From positions 147,377,927 through 147,441,926 of the forward strand of contig OZ020267.1 in the NCBI GenBank assembly GCA_963971225.1: 64,000 nt of DNA, written 5' to 3'. Source of the DNA: Melieria omissa (taxonomy: Eukaryota > Arthropoda > Insecta > Diptera > Ulidiidae). Each line of letters begins with the position of its first letter. Position 1 is the stretch's first letter. The translations under genes were made by a program, and so were the position numbers. This document shows positions 11,011-22,480 of this stretch, one piece after another. The notes below the pieces were generated by a model. It saw only the letters and a program-made list of their open reading frames with translations. It had not been told where the DNA came from and did no database searches.

Positions 11011-13055
11011 AAAAATTATTAATCATTAAGTCCATTTTTTCCATTAAAAATAATTCCTAAATATAAATTTTTGAGTTTGGTTTACTTTCCATTTTGTTTT
11101 TTTTTTTTTGTCAGTGCGATCAATCAGTTTATTTTGCAGCAATATACATTTTTACAACACCAAATACCAACAACTTGTAAACTGGAGACTGTTTCGCTAA
11201 CAAAATTATAAAAAAAAACAAACTACGTAAAGTGTTTTCCCACTTTTCGATTTAAAGATAAATATTACATATATACATACAGACACATGCCACGTGCAAT
11301 GGAAATTTCGAAAATCGACAATCAGGCAGACATTATCAGTAGCTGGCAACAACAAAATAAATTATACATAAAAAAATTATGAAATTATGAAAACAAATTG
11401 CAATTTGGCGCACAATTCGTGAGCACGTGTGAGTGTGAGTGGCAGAGGGCGGACAAGTTTCAAGTGTCAAGTCGAATAATTTTATATCAAAACACTGTAA
11501 ATTGTGGAAAAAATACATGTTCGAGGAATAAATTTCAAAGGTGCGCCAGTGCGCTGGATTTATTTAGCTGTAAATGTGAGCAGAGAAGTTCTGATGGTGA
11601 ATCCCAGGTACTCACTGAGTCCAAGAAACCATCAATTAATTTGTTTAATTTATCTTTGGGTGAAAAAGTCTCAAGGTCAAAACTTCCTCGACAATACAAT
11701 CAGTCAATCATTCAGTTTATTTCTTTTTTTTCTAATTTCTAGCCACTAAAATTGTTCTAGTTGAGATATCTTTCAAATTTCATATATGTAAAGTCTTCTT
11801 TGTAGTTTTTCACACTTGTCTCCACTCCACTGCCACTTCGGTGTCGTCGACTGCTCGAGAGTTTTTCATTTAACCAAATTGATGCCTTAACTCATATTTA
11901 ACTCAACTATAAATCTGTGTCTACGTGTTTACACTCCCACAACATCTCTAGACTCTTAAAACAAGTGACAATTTAGAAATCTAATTAAAGTACACAAACG
12001 ACTACTTTACACGAGAACGGCGCCAATCAAAATAGTTGAAGGTGTAACTCTTTTCACCGTGGACCTCCTAGTTGTAAAACATTTAACGAGAAACCGTATT
12101 GTATTGCAATGCAAAAACGAGCAACAAGTTAAAAAAAAAAACCGTAATAGAACAGAAAATAGACTAACGCGGCCGCTGACGGTTCACCGCGGCGGCTCAC
12201 ATTTCTGATAAACTATCACTCACTGGACGACAGAACCACCTTAGATGTTGTAATTCGCTTTTTTCCCCCAAAAAACATAACCAACAGCCCACACAACTTT
12301 CCGGCATGTGCAATGTGTTGAATTGTTCACATTGGCGCTGGCCACAATTGCTATCGATGTTGTTGTACGACTTGACTTGATATGTCGACAGCACTCGTGA
12401 TGGGTGCTGTGGTACTTGTAAGAAATTGTTTAACTTATCGGTGTTAGATGTTTTACATTAATTGCAGTATTGTCGAACTTTAGGCATAAGTGGAGTGAAG
12501 TTCAATAAATTGATGTGTGTTCCGTCGCGTTCCCAGTGCGGCGGAAAGATTCCTGGCCTGAAGAGAAGCAATAAGCTGAAGCGCTATCGGTGTCGACGGC
12601 TCGAAAACGACCAACAGCGCATGTTGCATACATTGTTTTGTGAATATATATACATACGTTTACCTATATATACATATATATATATATGTGTGTGTGTCTA
12701 ATAAGTGTCTATGTATACATATGTGTATTTGTGTTTAGCTGTTAAAATTCTAAACGTTTTTGGTTGTTGATTTTGTGGACTTACGAAAACTTTCAAATAA
12801 TTCTCACGTGCATTTGTCGAAATCAAAAATTGGTTTTGCCACGCAATGTGTACGTTGTGATTTGGTGTTGTAAATATGAATGTTGTCGTTGTTGTTGTTG
12901 TAGTTGTATTGTGATTATTAGTTGTTTTTATTGTAAATAATATTTAAGAACACATTGAGCCAATCCAACTGCAGATGCTGAAAGCGGCTTTGCATAGTTC
13001 CAGGTACAACAAAAAAACAGTTGTCGTTGGTCATTGGATTATAATACTGAACATA
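11011..13055. other. Intergenic region without a recognised gene
   Basis: The GC content rises around 11400-11620 and 12160-12640. The short plus frame at 12462-12701 has a basic segment but no domain I recognise and runs into a TA/CA microsatellite (12640-12700). TATCGAT occurs near 12353. This could hold a promoter or non-coding exon, but nothing proves it. Confidence 0.4.
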
Positions 13056-13507
13056 CAGGGTTTTTCATCATGAGTGGAAAAAGTAAATAAAGAAAAAAAA
13101 TCAATTAAAATTTGAATTTTGATGAAACTTTATTATCAAAATAATCAGCCCTGTTCCAGAATCCGAATCGGAATCGGATTCGAATCGAAATGAAATCCGA
13201 TTCCGATTTGAAGAGGTGTTCTGCATTCCGAGCGGAATTGTCACATTCGAAGTTTATTTCGAATCCGATTGTTAGCAAATTAACAAACCTTCAATCAGCT
13301 GTTTGCTTTTAATGTTCAAATGAAAAAGGAAATTGTAAAATTTTGTAAGATTTTTTATTTTATTTAATGAGTTGGGTTATTTTATTGGCAGTATTGCTTG
13401 AGAACGAGCAGTCCGCCGTTGAAAAAGTAAAGCGCAAAATTTTGCGAGACCACAGCAATCCGATGGAATTGCCAGATTCTTCGTAACTAGTACAAGTCAT
13501 TTCAGTT

Positions 13508-13819
13508 ATGTTCAAAATTTCCTATTTAAGGTTTATTGTTCAGTACCGCCTTAACAAAGCAGCATTCAATATGATCTTGACCGAAGTGGCATCTTTTCTT
13601 CGACAATGCTCCATTCCGCCAGAATTGAAAATGGCGACGGCTTTGCAATTTCTTGCCGAAGGAGGCTATCAACGATCGGTAGAAAAGGCAAACGTCTTTT
13701 CCATTTCGGAAAGTGTGTGCTTCTTAAAAGGTCCACCGCTGGTCGCTAAAGCTTCTCTTCTATTATGCGCCAGCTTCCTTCTTACTTCACTTTTCCAATC
13801 AACTCAGGTCTATGATTGA
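13508..13819 (+). pseudogene. Harbinger transposase fragment (HARBI1-like N-terminal part)
   Basis: The frame contains YRLNKAAFNMILTEV, then IPPELKMATALQFLAEGGYQ and RSVEKANVFSISES, the usual N-terminal blocks of PIF/Harbinger transposases before the nuclease core. The catalytic DDE region is absent; the frame ends after about 100 residues in unrelated sequence. It is a truncated remnant, so the element would depend on another copy for movement. Confidence 0.75.
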
Positions 13820-14045
13820 AGAATATTTTACAAAATGAATTGATTTAATTTACTTCTCACCTTTTTCCACCCCGTTACACTTTTTTTGGTGGTTCTTGCC
13901 CATTCATTTATTTTCAAATTCGACTTTGTCGCCTTTGCAGAAACCTTTCGCGACGTCCGCATTCTCCTCCATAAAATCCAAGAGCATTTTTCTCTGGTCA
14001 GTAATCTTATGCTTTCCCGTGATTAAAAATTCATTTATTAGTTTT
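13815..14045 (-). pseudogene. Remnant of the Myb/zeste-type second protein of the Harbinger element
   Basis: Reading the minus strand gives a KMLLDFMEENADVAKGF block and, in a shifted frame, TGWKKVRSKLN. This pattern is typical of the SANT/Myb-like regulatory proteins that accompany PIF/Harbinger transposases. A stop and a frameshift lie between the two blocks. Family assignment is from remembered motifs. Confidence 0.5.
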
Positions 14046-14437
14046 ATTTAACACGATGTTTCATTTATTTGCTTACATTTTCATTATTTGTTTTCGTTTT
14101 GCTGCTTTCCGATTTCAATTCGACCAGCTTTTTGTTTAGCGGATTAGTTTCAACAAAAATTTCCGATAATCGGAATGCAGAACACCAAATTTCCGATCCA
14201 TATTCGTTCGAACTTAATCGGTTTTGAGAACAGGGTTGCATCGGGAAATATTTCCGATAATCGGAATGTAGAACACCGACGGTCGGAATCAAATCCATTT
14301 CCGATCCGATTCGGATTCTGAAACAGGGCTGAATATTTGGCTTGTGTCATTAGTAATGGAATATGATATCATTGAAATGACTGCCACGAGCAGCCTGGTA
14401 CACCTTGATTCTTTTTAGGTAATTTCCAATGACTTTT

Positions 14438-15411
14438 TTACATAAAGCAGGCTGCAGGCTGTAAGGCGCCAAGAATTGCACGTATGTTGTCCCTCAAATG
14501 ATCCAGAGTCTGCGGATTGTCTGCATAGACTTGGTCTTTTGCGTAGCCCCAAAGAAAATAGTCCAAAGGGTTCAGATCGCACGATCTTAACGGCCAATTG
14601 CCATCACCAAAACGCGAAATTATGCATTCATCGAACCTGGTTCGCAATTCTGTCATGCTCGGTCGTGTTATGTCTCCTCCACACCCATATTTTCTATCGC
14701 TGGCCAGAAATACTCGGTTATCCATAATTGACAGTATCAGAATTGACAGTAACGGTCTGTCTGTCCTTCGTCATTAGCGAAGAAATATGGCCCTATGACA
14801 CAACCGGACCATAATGCACACCTAACATTGACTCTAGGTGGATGCATTGGGCGCTCGACAACCACGTATGGATTTTCTGAGCCCCACCCACGAAAATTTT
14901 GACTATTAACATAACCGCCGAGGTGAAAATGTGCTTCATCGCTGAAGAAAATTTTGTGCGAGAAATTGGGATTTCCGAACTGTTTTTCAAGCATCCATTC
15001 GGCGTAGTTACGACGCATTCTGTGATCTCCCGGCTCCAATTTCTGCACCAACCGAACTTTGTATGAATGAAAATGCAAATCCAAATGCAAAATGCGCTAA
15101 ATTGAGGGGATGGGGATGTCCAATTGTTGTGAACGCAAGGGAAGCGATAAATTCGGGTCATCTTCAACACTGGCAGCAATATTTTCGGCCGAACGAGCAG
15201 GGCGATTACGTATTGGCCTCTGTACATGTTGTACAGAATCAGTTCGTTCGAATTTCGCCAATAAATCCGAAATTGTTGACAAAACAGGCCTTCCGTGATG
15301 TCCGAAATCCTTTCTTAGTGCACGAAAAGTGGTGGTCAAATTTTCACAATTTTTGTAGTGAATTTTCACTATGTTTACACATTGAGCGATGCTAAATCGG
15401 TCCATTTTCAT
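14438..15411 (-). pseudogene. Mariner-like transposase, degenerate
   Basis: From the ATG at 15411 the minus strand encodes a mariner-type N-terminal helix-turn-helix part (MDRFSIAQC; later RSAENIAASVEDDP) and then, after an in-frame TAG at 15094-15096, the catalytic block FSDEAHFHLGGYVN. A frame change near 14730-14750 leads to WPLRSCDLNPLDYFLWGYAKD, the conserved block with the third acidic residue. The segment normally carrying the second catalytic aspartate (the DGAT-type motif) appears to have been lost by a small deletion around 14670-14690. FSDEAHF and the CDL.PLDYFLWG signature mark a mariner-like family (possibly the rosa-type group, which I cannot verify). The copy cannot encode an active enzyme. 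Confidence 0.85.
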
Positions 15412-15508
15412 AAATGGCAAACACTAAACTACAATATTAACAGAGGACAACTGCGATTGTCGAACGCTGGGCTGCCAAAGTTTTCGGTTCGAACTGAAAA
15501 ACCCTGTA

Positions 15509-17577
15509 TTTACAAATACAACCAACGACAGCCTGCGGTTCCAATAGAGACCAAGCTGAGGCAGTTTTGATGCAATTTGGTTTGTATAAAAAACTATGCG
15601 ACCAGACGTCAAAACAGCTTCAAGCAGCGTCAACTCTTTTGTTCAAACTTTACTTAAAGTGTTACATATTTTTTCTAGTATTTTTGCATAATTTGCTTTA
15701 CGGAATTGCAATTACAACAGCTGTTGCAGAAAAGCTTTAAAATATTTCTTAAAAAAATAAAATACATTTAAAAAAATTGTATAAATTGTCTTTAATAATA
15801 AAACACAAGTCTTTGTCTTTTGCTACAAACGCCAATTGGTTATTTACATATTTATGTTTGTTTGTATAAAGAAAATTTGGCGTTCGACATTAAACCACTT
15901 TAGGCTAAACAAAAAACATTTAGCTTTAATTAAAGAGAAATAAAAAAACAGAATAATGCTGACAAAGCGGCAGCACGTACTGACTATAAGTAAACATGCA
16001 TCAAGGATTATGCAAGAAAAATTACAGGATTATAAAAAAAACAGTTGCATGGCTCAGCTTAGCATTGACAGCATGCAGCTACAGTCACAGCATGTTTGTT
16101 TGCTTCTTTTAGGAAATTTAAAGCCCCAACTTAGTAGCACTAGGTGTGGTTTCTATGTAACATTTAGACAACCAACAAAAACTAACCCAATCTTAGGTTC
16201 AAAAAACCAAATGAGTGACTCTAGTTGTCTGCTGTAAATGCACTGCGACTTGGCAAAATATTCAAGCGCCATTTTTGTTAAAAGCCACCAGTCATTAGCA
16301 ACTTAAATGTCAAACAATAAAATGCACATCAGCTCGTGAACTGATGCGGAATTGGCAAAAAGCCGTCACTTCATTAAACTTAAACTTGTGTAAACGCCAA
16401 GCTGGCTCTTAGGTAACAGCATGTTTGTTGTGTTCATGCATAAATAACAACAAAAAATTAGCATACGCAAATTTTAAACTAAAGAACATTTGTAGCCGCT
16501 AGTGTCGAAATACATAATTGTTGTAGTCTCAACGATTGCATGCAAGTAACAAACAAGTAGAAACGAATCTCATTGTGGGTGTAAATGTATTGGGCCCGTA
16601 GTGGGCTAAGCAATGCTTTAACTGATTATAAGAATAGATTCCAAGTTGTGCAAGTACGCAATTGGATACTAAAATTGTTTAATTGTACTTAATAACAATA
16701 ATAATAAAACTACCACTTACACAAACATGATTACAAATATGATTGAATGTTAAGTATTAAAATAGCAAAAATAGCCAATATTGATGATGGCATTAAGTGG
16801 TATTCTAACATAAATTGTGTGGTCAATGTGTTTCATGAGCATTTTAGACACTTAAAGTATTAAACTAATCCAATATTGTTGTTGTGATTTAATGATATTG
16901 ACTATAATGAAATACCTAAATAAATGAATGAATGAAAGAAATTGTTGCATTTAATGTAAATTCGTCGAGTTCTATCAAAAGTCTTTGTATATTTAAAAAG
17001 ATGTTTGACATTGTTAGGTATTTAATTTACAATTTCACTTAATTACTTACGAGTACATTTAGGCGATATAAAACTTACAACTAGTAAGTAAATATGGAAC
17101 AAAACAAAGGGTTACGTACATATAACAAGTTAAAAACAGTTAAACTTTGATATAAACGAAGTGTTTTAACAAAATATTGATCCATGCACGTAAAAAAGCT
17201 CAATTGAGCACACGTGACTATGAGAATTAATGGCCTAATATTGAATTTAATTGAATTGGTGGTGTAAATTGATAATTGGTCTAACACATGATTAGTGTAT
17301 TTTTTGATTTTCATCTCATTTGGCAGTTGTTGATCAGTTGTTATATTGGAATTCAGCTGACCATTGAGCCTTATTTTCTGCTATCACAAGCTAGTTCACA
17401 ATTTAGGTGTCTATATAAAAAGTTTATAAAAGTGTTGCTTAAACAACGACGCAATGCCAAAACTCTATTCAACAGAAAGTTATGTCAATTAAAATTATTG
17501 CTAGAATATCTGCATCGCTTCGTCTTTCTACAGAAATTTAACTAAGGCACCAAGGATATTGCACACGTAGGGCGTGT
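15509..17577. other. Spacer between the mariner element and the nucleoside transporter gene
   Basis: AT-rich, no coding region recognised. It would include the 3' UTR of the minus-strand ENT gene at its right end. Frames such as 15956-16237 have no domain features. Confidence 0.5.
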
Positions 17578-20384
17578 TTATAAAAGTTGCACAAAAACCA
17601 TGCTTAACATGGAACCCAGCGCCAGGCCAGTGCTCAAACTGGCCGCCATAATAGAAGAGGCCACTTCCTTCTCATGCTGCATGACCGATCTGCGCATAAA
17701 TGGCGATTTATTAAAAGGCTGACAATTGAGAACACAACACACTTACCTCGGCGCCATTATGAGAGCAATATTGGCCACATAACCATTGGACAGGCCAAAT
17801 GACAGAACCATGATCATGAAAGCCACATCTGAGTGTACAAGTACGGGCAGAAACTTGTGCAGATTAGAGTTGGCGCAGAGGAAAAATGGCACATAGAGCA
17901 CACGTATTAAAGTCATGAGCAGAGCAGTATGTGGATTGTTGCGCGGCTGCAAGCAAAACAGTAAAACGTTTGGTCATATAGGAGAAAATTTATAAATCAA
18001 CATTTTTAACTTACGCGCTCCCACAGACCCGCCAAGATGCGACCAAAATAGTCGCCCGAATTGAAGAACAGGTAGTTGACCACCGGCATAAAATAAATGT
18101 CTGCAAAAATCATAAATAAATATTAATGTAAGAAGTATAGTTTAGTGGCGAAAACACTCACCACTCCAAGCGCTGCCACTGCCAAATTTCGTCGATTGCA
18201 TAAGCACCGACACTGCCGGGTACACCGACAAAGTGGTGGCAAACAGCAAACAAATGCACACCGCTTCCACATAGATTTTGCCAAAAACTTCTTTAATGTT
18301 CGGCTCCAAGGCGACGCCAGTGTCCACGGCACGACTATGTGATGGCGTCTCGCATACAATCTTGTACTTGTCACCGCCGTCAAGATAATACTTGAAAAAG
18401 GGCTGCCGCGACATGATCACATAGCAAATAATGGACAACACAATCAGCAGGCTGCCAATAGTGAAGTAAATGAAGGCAGTGACATTGGGCGCAGCACCAA
18501 ACGCCAATACGAGTATGAAGGCGAGTGCAGTAAAGATGCCGCCCAACGCTTGACCGCTCACCAAAGCGGTCATATAGTGTGAGGGAAACAAACCGGCAAT
18601 GCCAAATATGCCGCCTGACATGGTAGCAGAGGAAACTGCAAAAGAAAGAAAAATGAGCTGAGAGTAAGTGTGATAGACAATGCCAAAAATACTAACCATT
18701 CATTATGACAACAGTGAAGAGTGTGATGAGAAAGAATTGCTCCTGCCAATGGTCGGTATTCACTTCGACAAAAGCGGTAGTGACAATAAAGATGGCCAGT
18801 ATTGTGCTCAATGTGCCGAGTATTTTCAGCTTCAGCGACACGTGATGCCCATAGATGGCGTTCAGTATCAGAAACGTGGTGCCCGATATGGAGGCAGTAA
18901 GCGTGAGGTCGCAGGTGAAGCTTTTTTGCATGGGCGTCAGATCAAGGTCAATGTCCGGGCTAGAGCCGTTGATGCTGATGTTGCGGAATTTGTACATCCA
19001 GTACTAGAAAATTTGGAAAATTTTTGAAATTAAATGATAAGGAAAACCTGTTAGGTATGTAAAAAAGTATTGAATTATTAAGTAAAGCTAGAATGAATGA
19101 GAACATTAAGTAGTAACTACAGACACTGTGTCTGCTCGAAAGATATGAAAGGCCCAAGACAAAAGATATTGGAATTGGATTTTCTGTATTTATAAAATTC
19201 TACAACAACAAAGTCTTTAGTGAATTTGAAGGCAATGCAGAAAGCGCGACAGATATTCAAAGTTCAATGCGATAAGATGCAATATTTTATTGTGGCCTTC
19301 AATCACTTGCAACCTAATCCACAGGGCATGATTCATGGAAGTCGTCATTGCATGCATTGTTACATGAGAAGCTCACGATTGAAATATGAAGCGAATGAAC
19401 ATTTACAAATGCTGCAGTACTGTCTGATACATTATTGTTTTATGGTAAGAGAGCGAGAGATAACATGTGCCAAACAACCATCTTAGTAGTATCGTCAAAA
19501 TTTTCAACCAAATAGTCAACTTTCTCTTCACTTATGTTAACACATTTGAATACATATTATTGTATTTCTGCTTATTGTTTTATTTAATTAAAATTAAATA
19601 AAAAATACTAAATAAAAAAATTAAAAAAATAAAAAAAAATTTAATAAATACAAAAAAAAATTAATAGATATCTCCCCTAACATATTATTCTTTAGTGCAA
19701 TACAGCAACAACAATAGCTAACATCTACGTACGGCCTTTCAAAAGTTCTAAATAAAGACATTGTTGTTGTTGTTAGGTTTCATGGGTATAGCTGCCCCAG
19801 AGCTGATAAGACGCACCTAATTCGCCTCGCATTGCTCGCCTTACTTAATCATTGTTTTTGTTATTTGTAAAGCAATTCTTTTTTTTCAATTACTGCTGTA
19901 CTGATGCACTGCTGTAGTCGCGTTGACAACTCTATTGTTCATTTATGGAAAACTTTGTTGGCCCTGATAGCTGATAGCAGCATCCGCTGCGCGCTTCACT
20001 TACATCCTCCGCTGTAACAAAGAAATTCCACGGCGTCATGGTGGCTATGCCCAGCAGATAGAACACCATGTAGGTGAAATTGTAGCTGTCGTGCGGTGCA
20101 TCGGAGACCAGCACTTGTCGATCGCCGCACCACAGCTCCGGCGGATCGGTGTCGTCGTATGGCAGTGGCATGGCAGCGGGAACAAAATGCTCACTATCCG
20201 CAAAGTCATTGTCCGACACGGTCCTAAGTGTGTCATGGATAGAAGATGTGGAGTTAAGCTTTATATTAGTTCACTGTTGCTTGTTGGCAACGCACCTGTT
20301 TGCAATAACTTCACTTGTTCCGCTGCCGCTTGCCGCGCCATTCTCGGCAGCATCGCTTTCCTCGTCCAAGTTCTGGTACTTCAT
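17578..20384 (-). CDS. Equilibrative nucleoside transporter (ENT, SLC29 family), complete
   Basis: An integral membrane carrier that moves nucleosides down their gradient. Seven coding exons on the minus strand: 20296-20384, 20004-20223, 18697-19003, 18162-18635, 18015-18100, 17747-17946 and 17578-17689. All junctions are GT-AG and in phase, giving 495 residues, close to the usual 450-500. The hydrophilic N-terminus (MKYQNLDEESDAAENG) is cytosolic. The first membrane segment, at about residues 78-98, ends in TPWNFF, the hallmark ENT motif. Further hydrophobic helices fill exons 3-7. A charged loop (KYYLDGGDKYKIVCE to ALEPNIKEVF) separates the first six helices from the last five, and the conserved GDYFGR lies in the predicted eighth. 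The first in-frame ATG (20384) follows an in-frame stop, so the start is well set. The minimal upstream reading frame ATG-AAA-TGA overlaps it. The 1 kb intron 19004-20003 is AT-rich. I do not assign it to Ent1, Ent2 or Ent3. Confidence 0.95.
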
Positions 20385-20389
20385 TTCAT
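20382..20389 (-). promoter_or_regulatory. Minimal upstream ORF overlapping the ENT start codon
   Basis: On the minus strand the sequence ATGAAATGAAG holds a two-codon uORF (Met-Lys-stop). Its TGA overlaps the ENT ATG by two bases. Such arrangements can allow termination-reinitiation or reduce initiation; the functional role is inference. Confidence 0.5.
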
Positions 20390-20531
20390 TTATCACCTTT
20401 CAGACTTTTCACTCAAATCTCTTCTTAGTTTTGCTGATGTTTTGTTCTTTCAAATCACACTTTGTAAATGAAAACAGAAGGAAAGTCAACTCAAATGTTG
20501 AGGCTGATTGCAGTTCTGCGCAGAAACGCGT

Positions 20532-20739
20532 TATCGATGTGGCAGATGGTAGAGGCCAAAGTTATCGATAAATACAATTGTGGGAATTGCCAGTTCGTTG
20601 AGAGAGGCAATCCTCTTCAAACAATGGGTTCGGTTAGAGTCGCTTACGATATGGTAACGTAGTTTTAGTTTTAACTCGTTGCTGGCATCTAAAGCGAGCT
20701 ATAGGTCTTTGCATTTTATGTACATTTTTGTTATCGATA
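20532..20739. promoter_or_regulatory. Cluster of DRE (TATCGATA) motifs, probable ENT promoter
   Basis: TATCGATG at 20532, TATCGATA at 20563-20570 and TATCGATA at 20732-20739 lie 150-360 bp upstream of the ENT start codon. TATCGATA is the DREF-binding element common in fly housekeeping promoters. No TATA box is obvious. Confidence 0.6.
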
Positions 20740-21282
20740 CTTGCAAACTTCTGGGCATACCTAATTTTACCTTATCGCCTTTTTTGGTTCTCTTTCACAT
20801 AATTCGCATTCTTGCTGCATAAACGTAAACAGCTGTTTGTTTCGAGGTTCATGGCTTCGCTAAGCAAGCAGCTGATTGTATGCTGTGGACCAGAAACTGT
20901 ATGGTGCTGCCATCTAGTAGTGAAGTTATGGTTAAGTTAGATGCTATAGAAGCCAAATTGTTGCTGCAGAAAACGAATGCCGTATGTTTTATTGAATTTC
21001 ATAGCACATACGACTACCGTATTCTCAGGCGACGAAATGCTATAAACACTTAAATAGTTTTCTAAGCATTATGGAAGTTCAAATCAATTTCCACTATCTA
21101 CAGAGAACAATATCAATGCATATATGTAGTTATATTGTTGTGAAATATAGTCCAACATTGAAATTTTGAAAAACCCAAAGATGTACTTCACAGATAATTC
21201 ATCGAAATTGCAGCATTCTCAAGCCAAATCTGAGACAACCGGTTTGAATGCGCATATCAATAAAAACATCCAGCTTGCTGCT

Positions 21283-21317
21283 TATAATCAGCAGCAACTT
21301 ATAAGCTTCAGTTCAGT
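21283..21317 (+). promoter_or_regulatory. TATA box and initiator of secreted-protein gene copy 1
   Basis: TTATAATC (TATAAT at 21283) is followed 27-32 bases later by two overlapping arthropod initiators in TTCAGTTCAGTAG (21307-21319). The predicted 5' UTR is only about 20-30 nt before the ATG at 21338. The same TATA and Inr are kept in copy 2, although surrounding bases changed. Confidence 0.6.
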
Positions 21318-21337
21318 AGACATTCACCAACGAGATA

Positions 21338-22480
21338 ATGGCCCACGGACGCTACACGATTTTTGCGCTAGTCGCCGCGCTCTTTACTGCATTAGCGCAG
21401 CAAAGTTATCAACAGACGCCGTCATCGCCACCCAGTGCTGAAGTGAAATTTTGCATGGAGCAGACGCCGGCCAGCACGCTGCGCACCTTCTGGACCGAAG
21501 CCAACCAGAACTGCGCCAAAGACCCCCACAAGCTGGCCGATCTATACGAGAGTGCTGCGCCAAACGGCACCAGCGACAAGTGCGGCAAACTGCTGCAGCA
21601 CCAACTGCGCAAATCACTGATTGCGACCAGTGCCACAGTCTTCGAAGAAGCTTTGATATCGGGCAGTTTTGCCGCGAACAGCGATATGAACCGGCTCGCC
21701 TCACGGCTCGGACAGCTGGACCAGCGCATTCTGGACGCCATATGGGAACGCACCATTGAAGCGGTTTACTTCTCTATGGACGGCCGCGAGTTGGTGGAAG
21801 CGATAATACAGTGCGCTGATGTGCCAACGAAAATCACAGCAGGGCTGCGGTTGCAATGGAAGCAGATGCAGCAGCCGCTGCAGCCAAACATGGATATTAC
21901 TTGGCTAAGTTGGATGGTGACGTTCTGGAAGGCGCTCAAGAGTACGGCGCCACTGCAATTGCAGCAGCAGGTGGCCAGCGCATACAGAGCGCTGCCGGAA
22001 CAGTTGCGTTTGCTGTACGACAACAGACGCGGGCAGCTACTGCGGTTGCTGAATGTGGCGCACTGGGAGTATTTGTATGCGCCGCGTGATAACGGACCCG
22101 ACAGCGAGCGGCGCACGCCACTTACGTGGATAAAGCAGAAGAACACAACTGACAGTGATGGCGATTTTGTGGTGGATATGCGCTACGATGGCGATATGTC
22201 GATCGCCAGTCACTACGGCGAGTTGCACAAGTATCTGTATGCGGACGAGGAGAGCGGGAAGCCATATCTTGGGATTGGTACAACCGGCAAGAGCCGTTTT
22301 TGGCGCGCGCGGTGGTACGGCAGCTACTACACGCTGAGGAATTTGCTGAGCGACGAGCTGCTGTGTGCGACCACAGAATACGACGAGAACAGGCGTTATG
22401 TGACGCTGCGGCGGGACAATGGCACTGAAGATATTCCGGAATGTTACTGGATGGTAGTAGAGGGAACAAACAGTTCTTGA
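21338..22480 (+). CDS. Secreted protein of unrecognised family, copy 1 (380 aa, intronless)
   Basis: A single open frame with a good fly start context (ATAATGGC). The N-terminus MAHGRYTIFALVAALFTALA is a clear signal peptide with cleavage likely near ALA|QQ. Residues 35-200 look mainly alpha-helical (KLADLYESA, LIATSATVFEEALISGSF, ERTIEAVYFSM). Residues 230-375 are rich in Trp, Tyr and Gly with beta-type patterns (AHWEYLYAPRDN, DGDFVVDMRYDGDM, FWRARWYGSYYTLRN, IPECYWMVVEG). Mature cysteines number six, allowing three disulfides, and several N-glycosylation sequons are present (NGT, NTT, C-terminal NSS). A helical N-terminal half followed by a Trp-rich beta C-terminal half loosely recalls insect 30K/microvitellogenin-type proteins; this is a weak guess, not a call. 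The gene belongs to a tandem pair. I do not recognise its function. Confidence 0.9.
   Translation: MAHGRYTIFALVAALFTALAQQSYQQTPSSPPSAEVKFCMEQTPASTLRTFWTEANQNCAKDPHKLADLYESAAPNGTSDKCGKLLQHQLRKSLIATSATVFEEALISGSFAANSDMNRLASRLGQLDQRILDAIWERTIEAVYFSMDGRELVEAIIQCADVPTKITAGLRLQWKQMQQPLQPNMDITWLSWMVTFWKALKSTAPLQLQQQVASAYRALPEQLRLLYDNRRGQLLRLLNVAHWEYLYAPRDNGPDSERRTPLTWIKQKNTTDSDGDFVVDMRYDGDMSIASHYGELHKYLYADEESGKPYLGIGTTGKSRFWRARWYGSYYTLRNLLSDELLCATTEYDENRRYVTLRRDNGTEDIPECYWMVVEGTNSS

Larger units (their letters stand above)
13146..14331. mobile_element. PIF/Harbinger-type element, non-autonomous
   Basis: Terminal inverted repeats start CAGCCCTGTTCCAGAATCCG (13146) and end CGGATTCTGAAACAGGGCTG (14331), with a 3 bp AAT target duplication on each side (13143-13145, 14332-14334). 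Subterminal repeats carry GTGTTCTGCATTCCGA near 13216, with inverted copies near 14170 and 14260. A three-base duplication plus the internal Harbinger-like coding pieces fit PIF/Harbinger. It sits inside the mariner element and is therefore younger. Confidence 0.85.
13056..15506 (-). mobile_element. Mariner-like DNA transposon, interrupted by a Harbinger-type element
   Basis: Ends CAGGGTTTTTCA (13056) and its inverted copy TGAAAAACCCTG (ending 15506), flanked by TA on both sides (13054-13055 and 15507-15508), as expected for the Tc1/mariner superfamily. Removing the 1186 bp insert and its 3 bp duplication leaves about 1.26 kb, a normal mariner size. The transposase remnant is on the minus strand. 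Confidence 0.85.

Noticed and set aside
12462..12701. 79-codon frame with a basic KRSNKLKRYRCRR segment
   Set aside because: No known domain, and it ends in a TA/CA microsatellite; left unassigned.
21384..22146. Antisense frames over both secreted-protein genes
   Set aside because: Shadows of the coding strand; they recur in both copies only because the DNA is duplicated.
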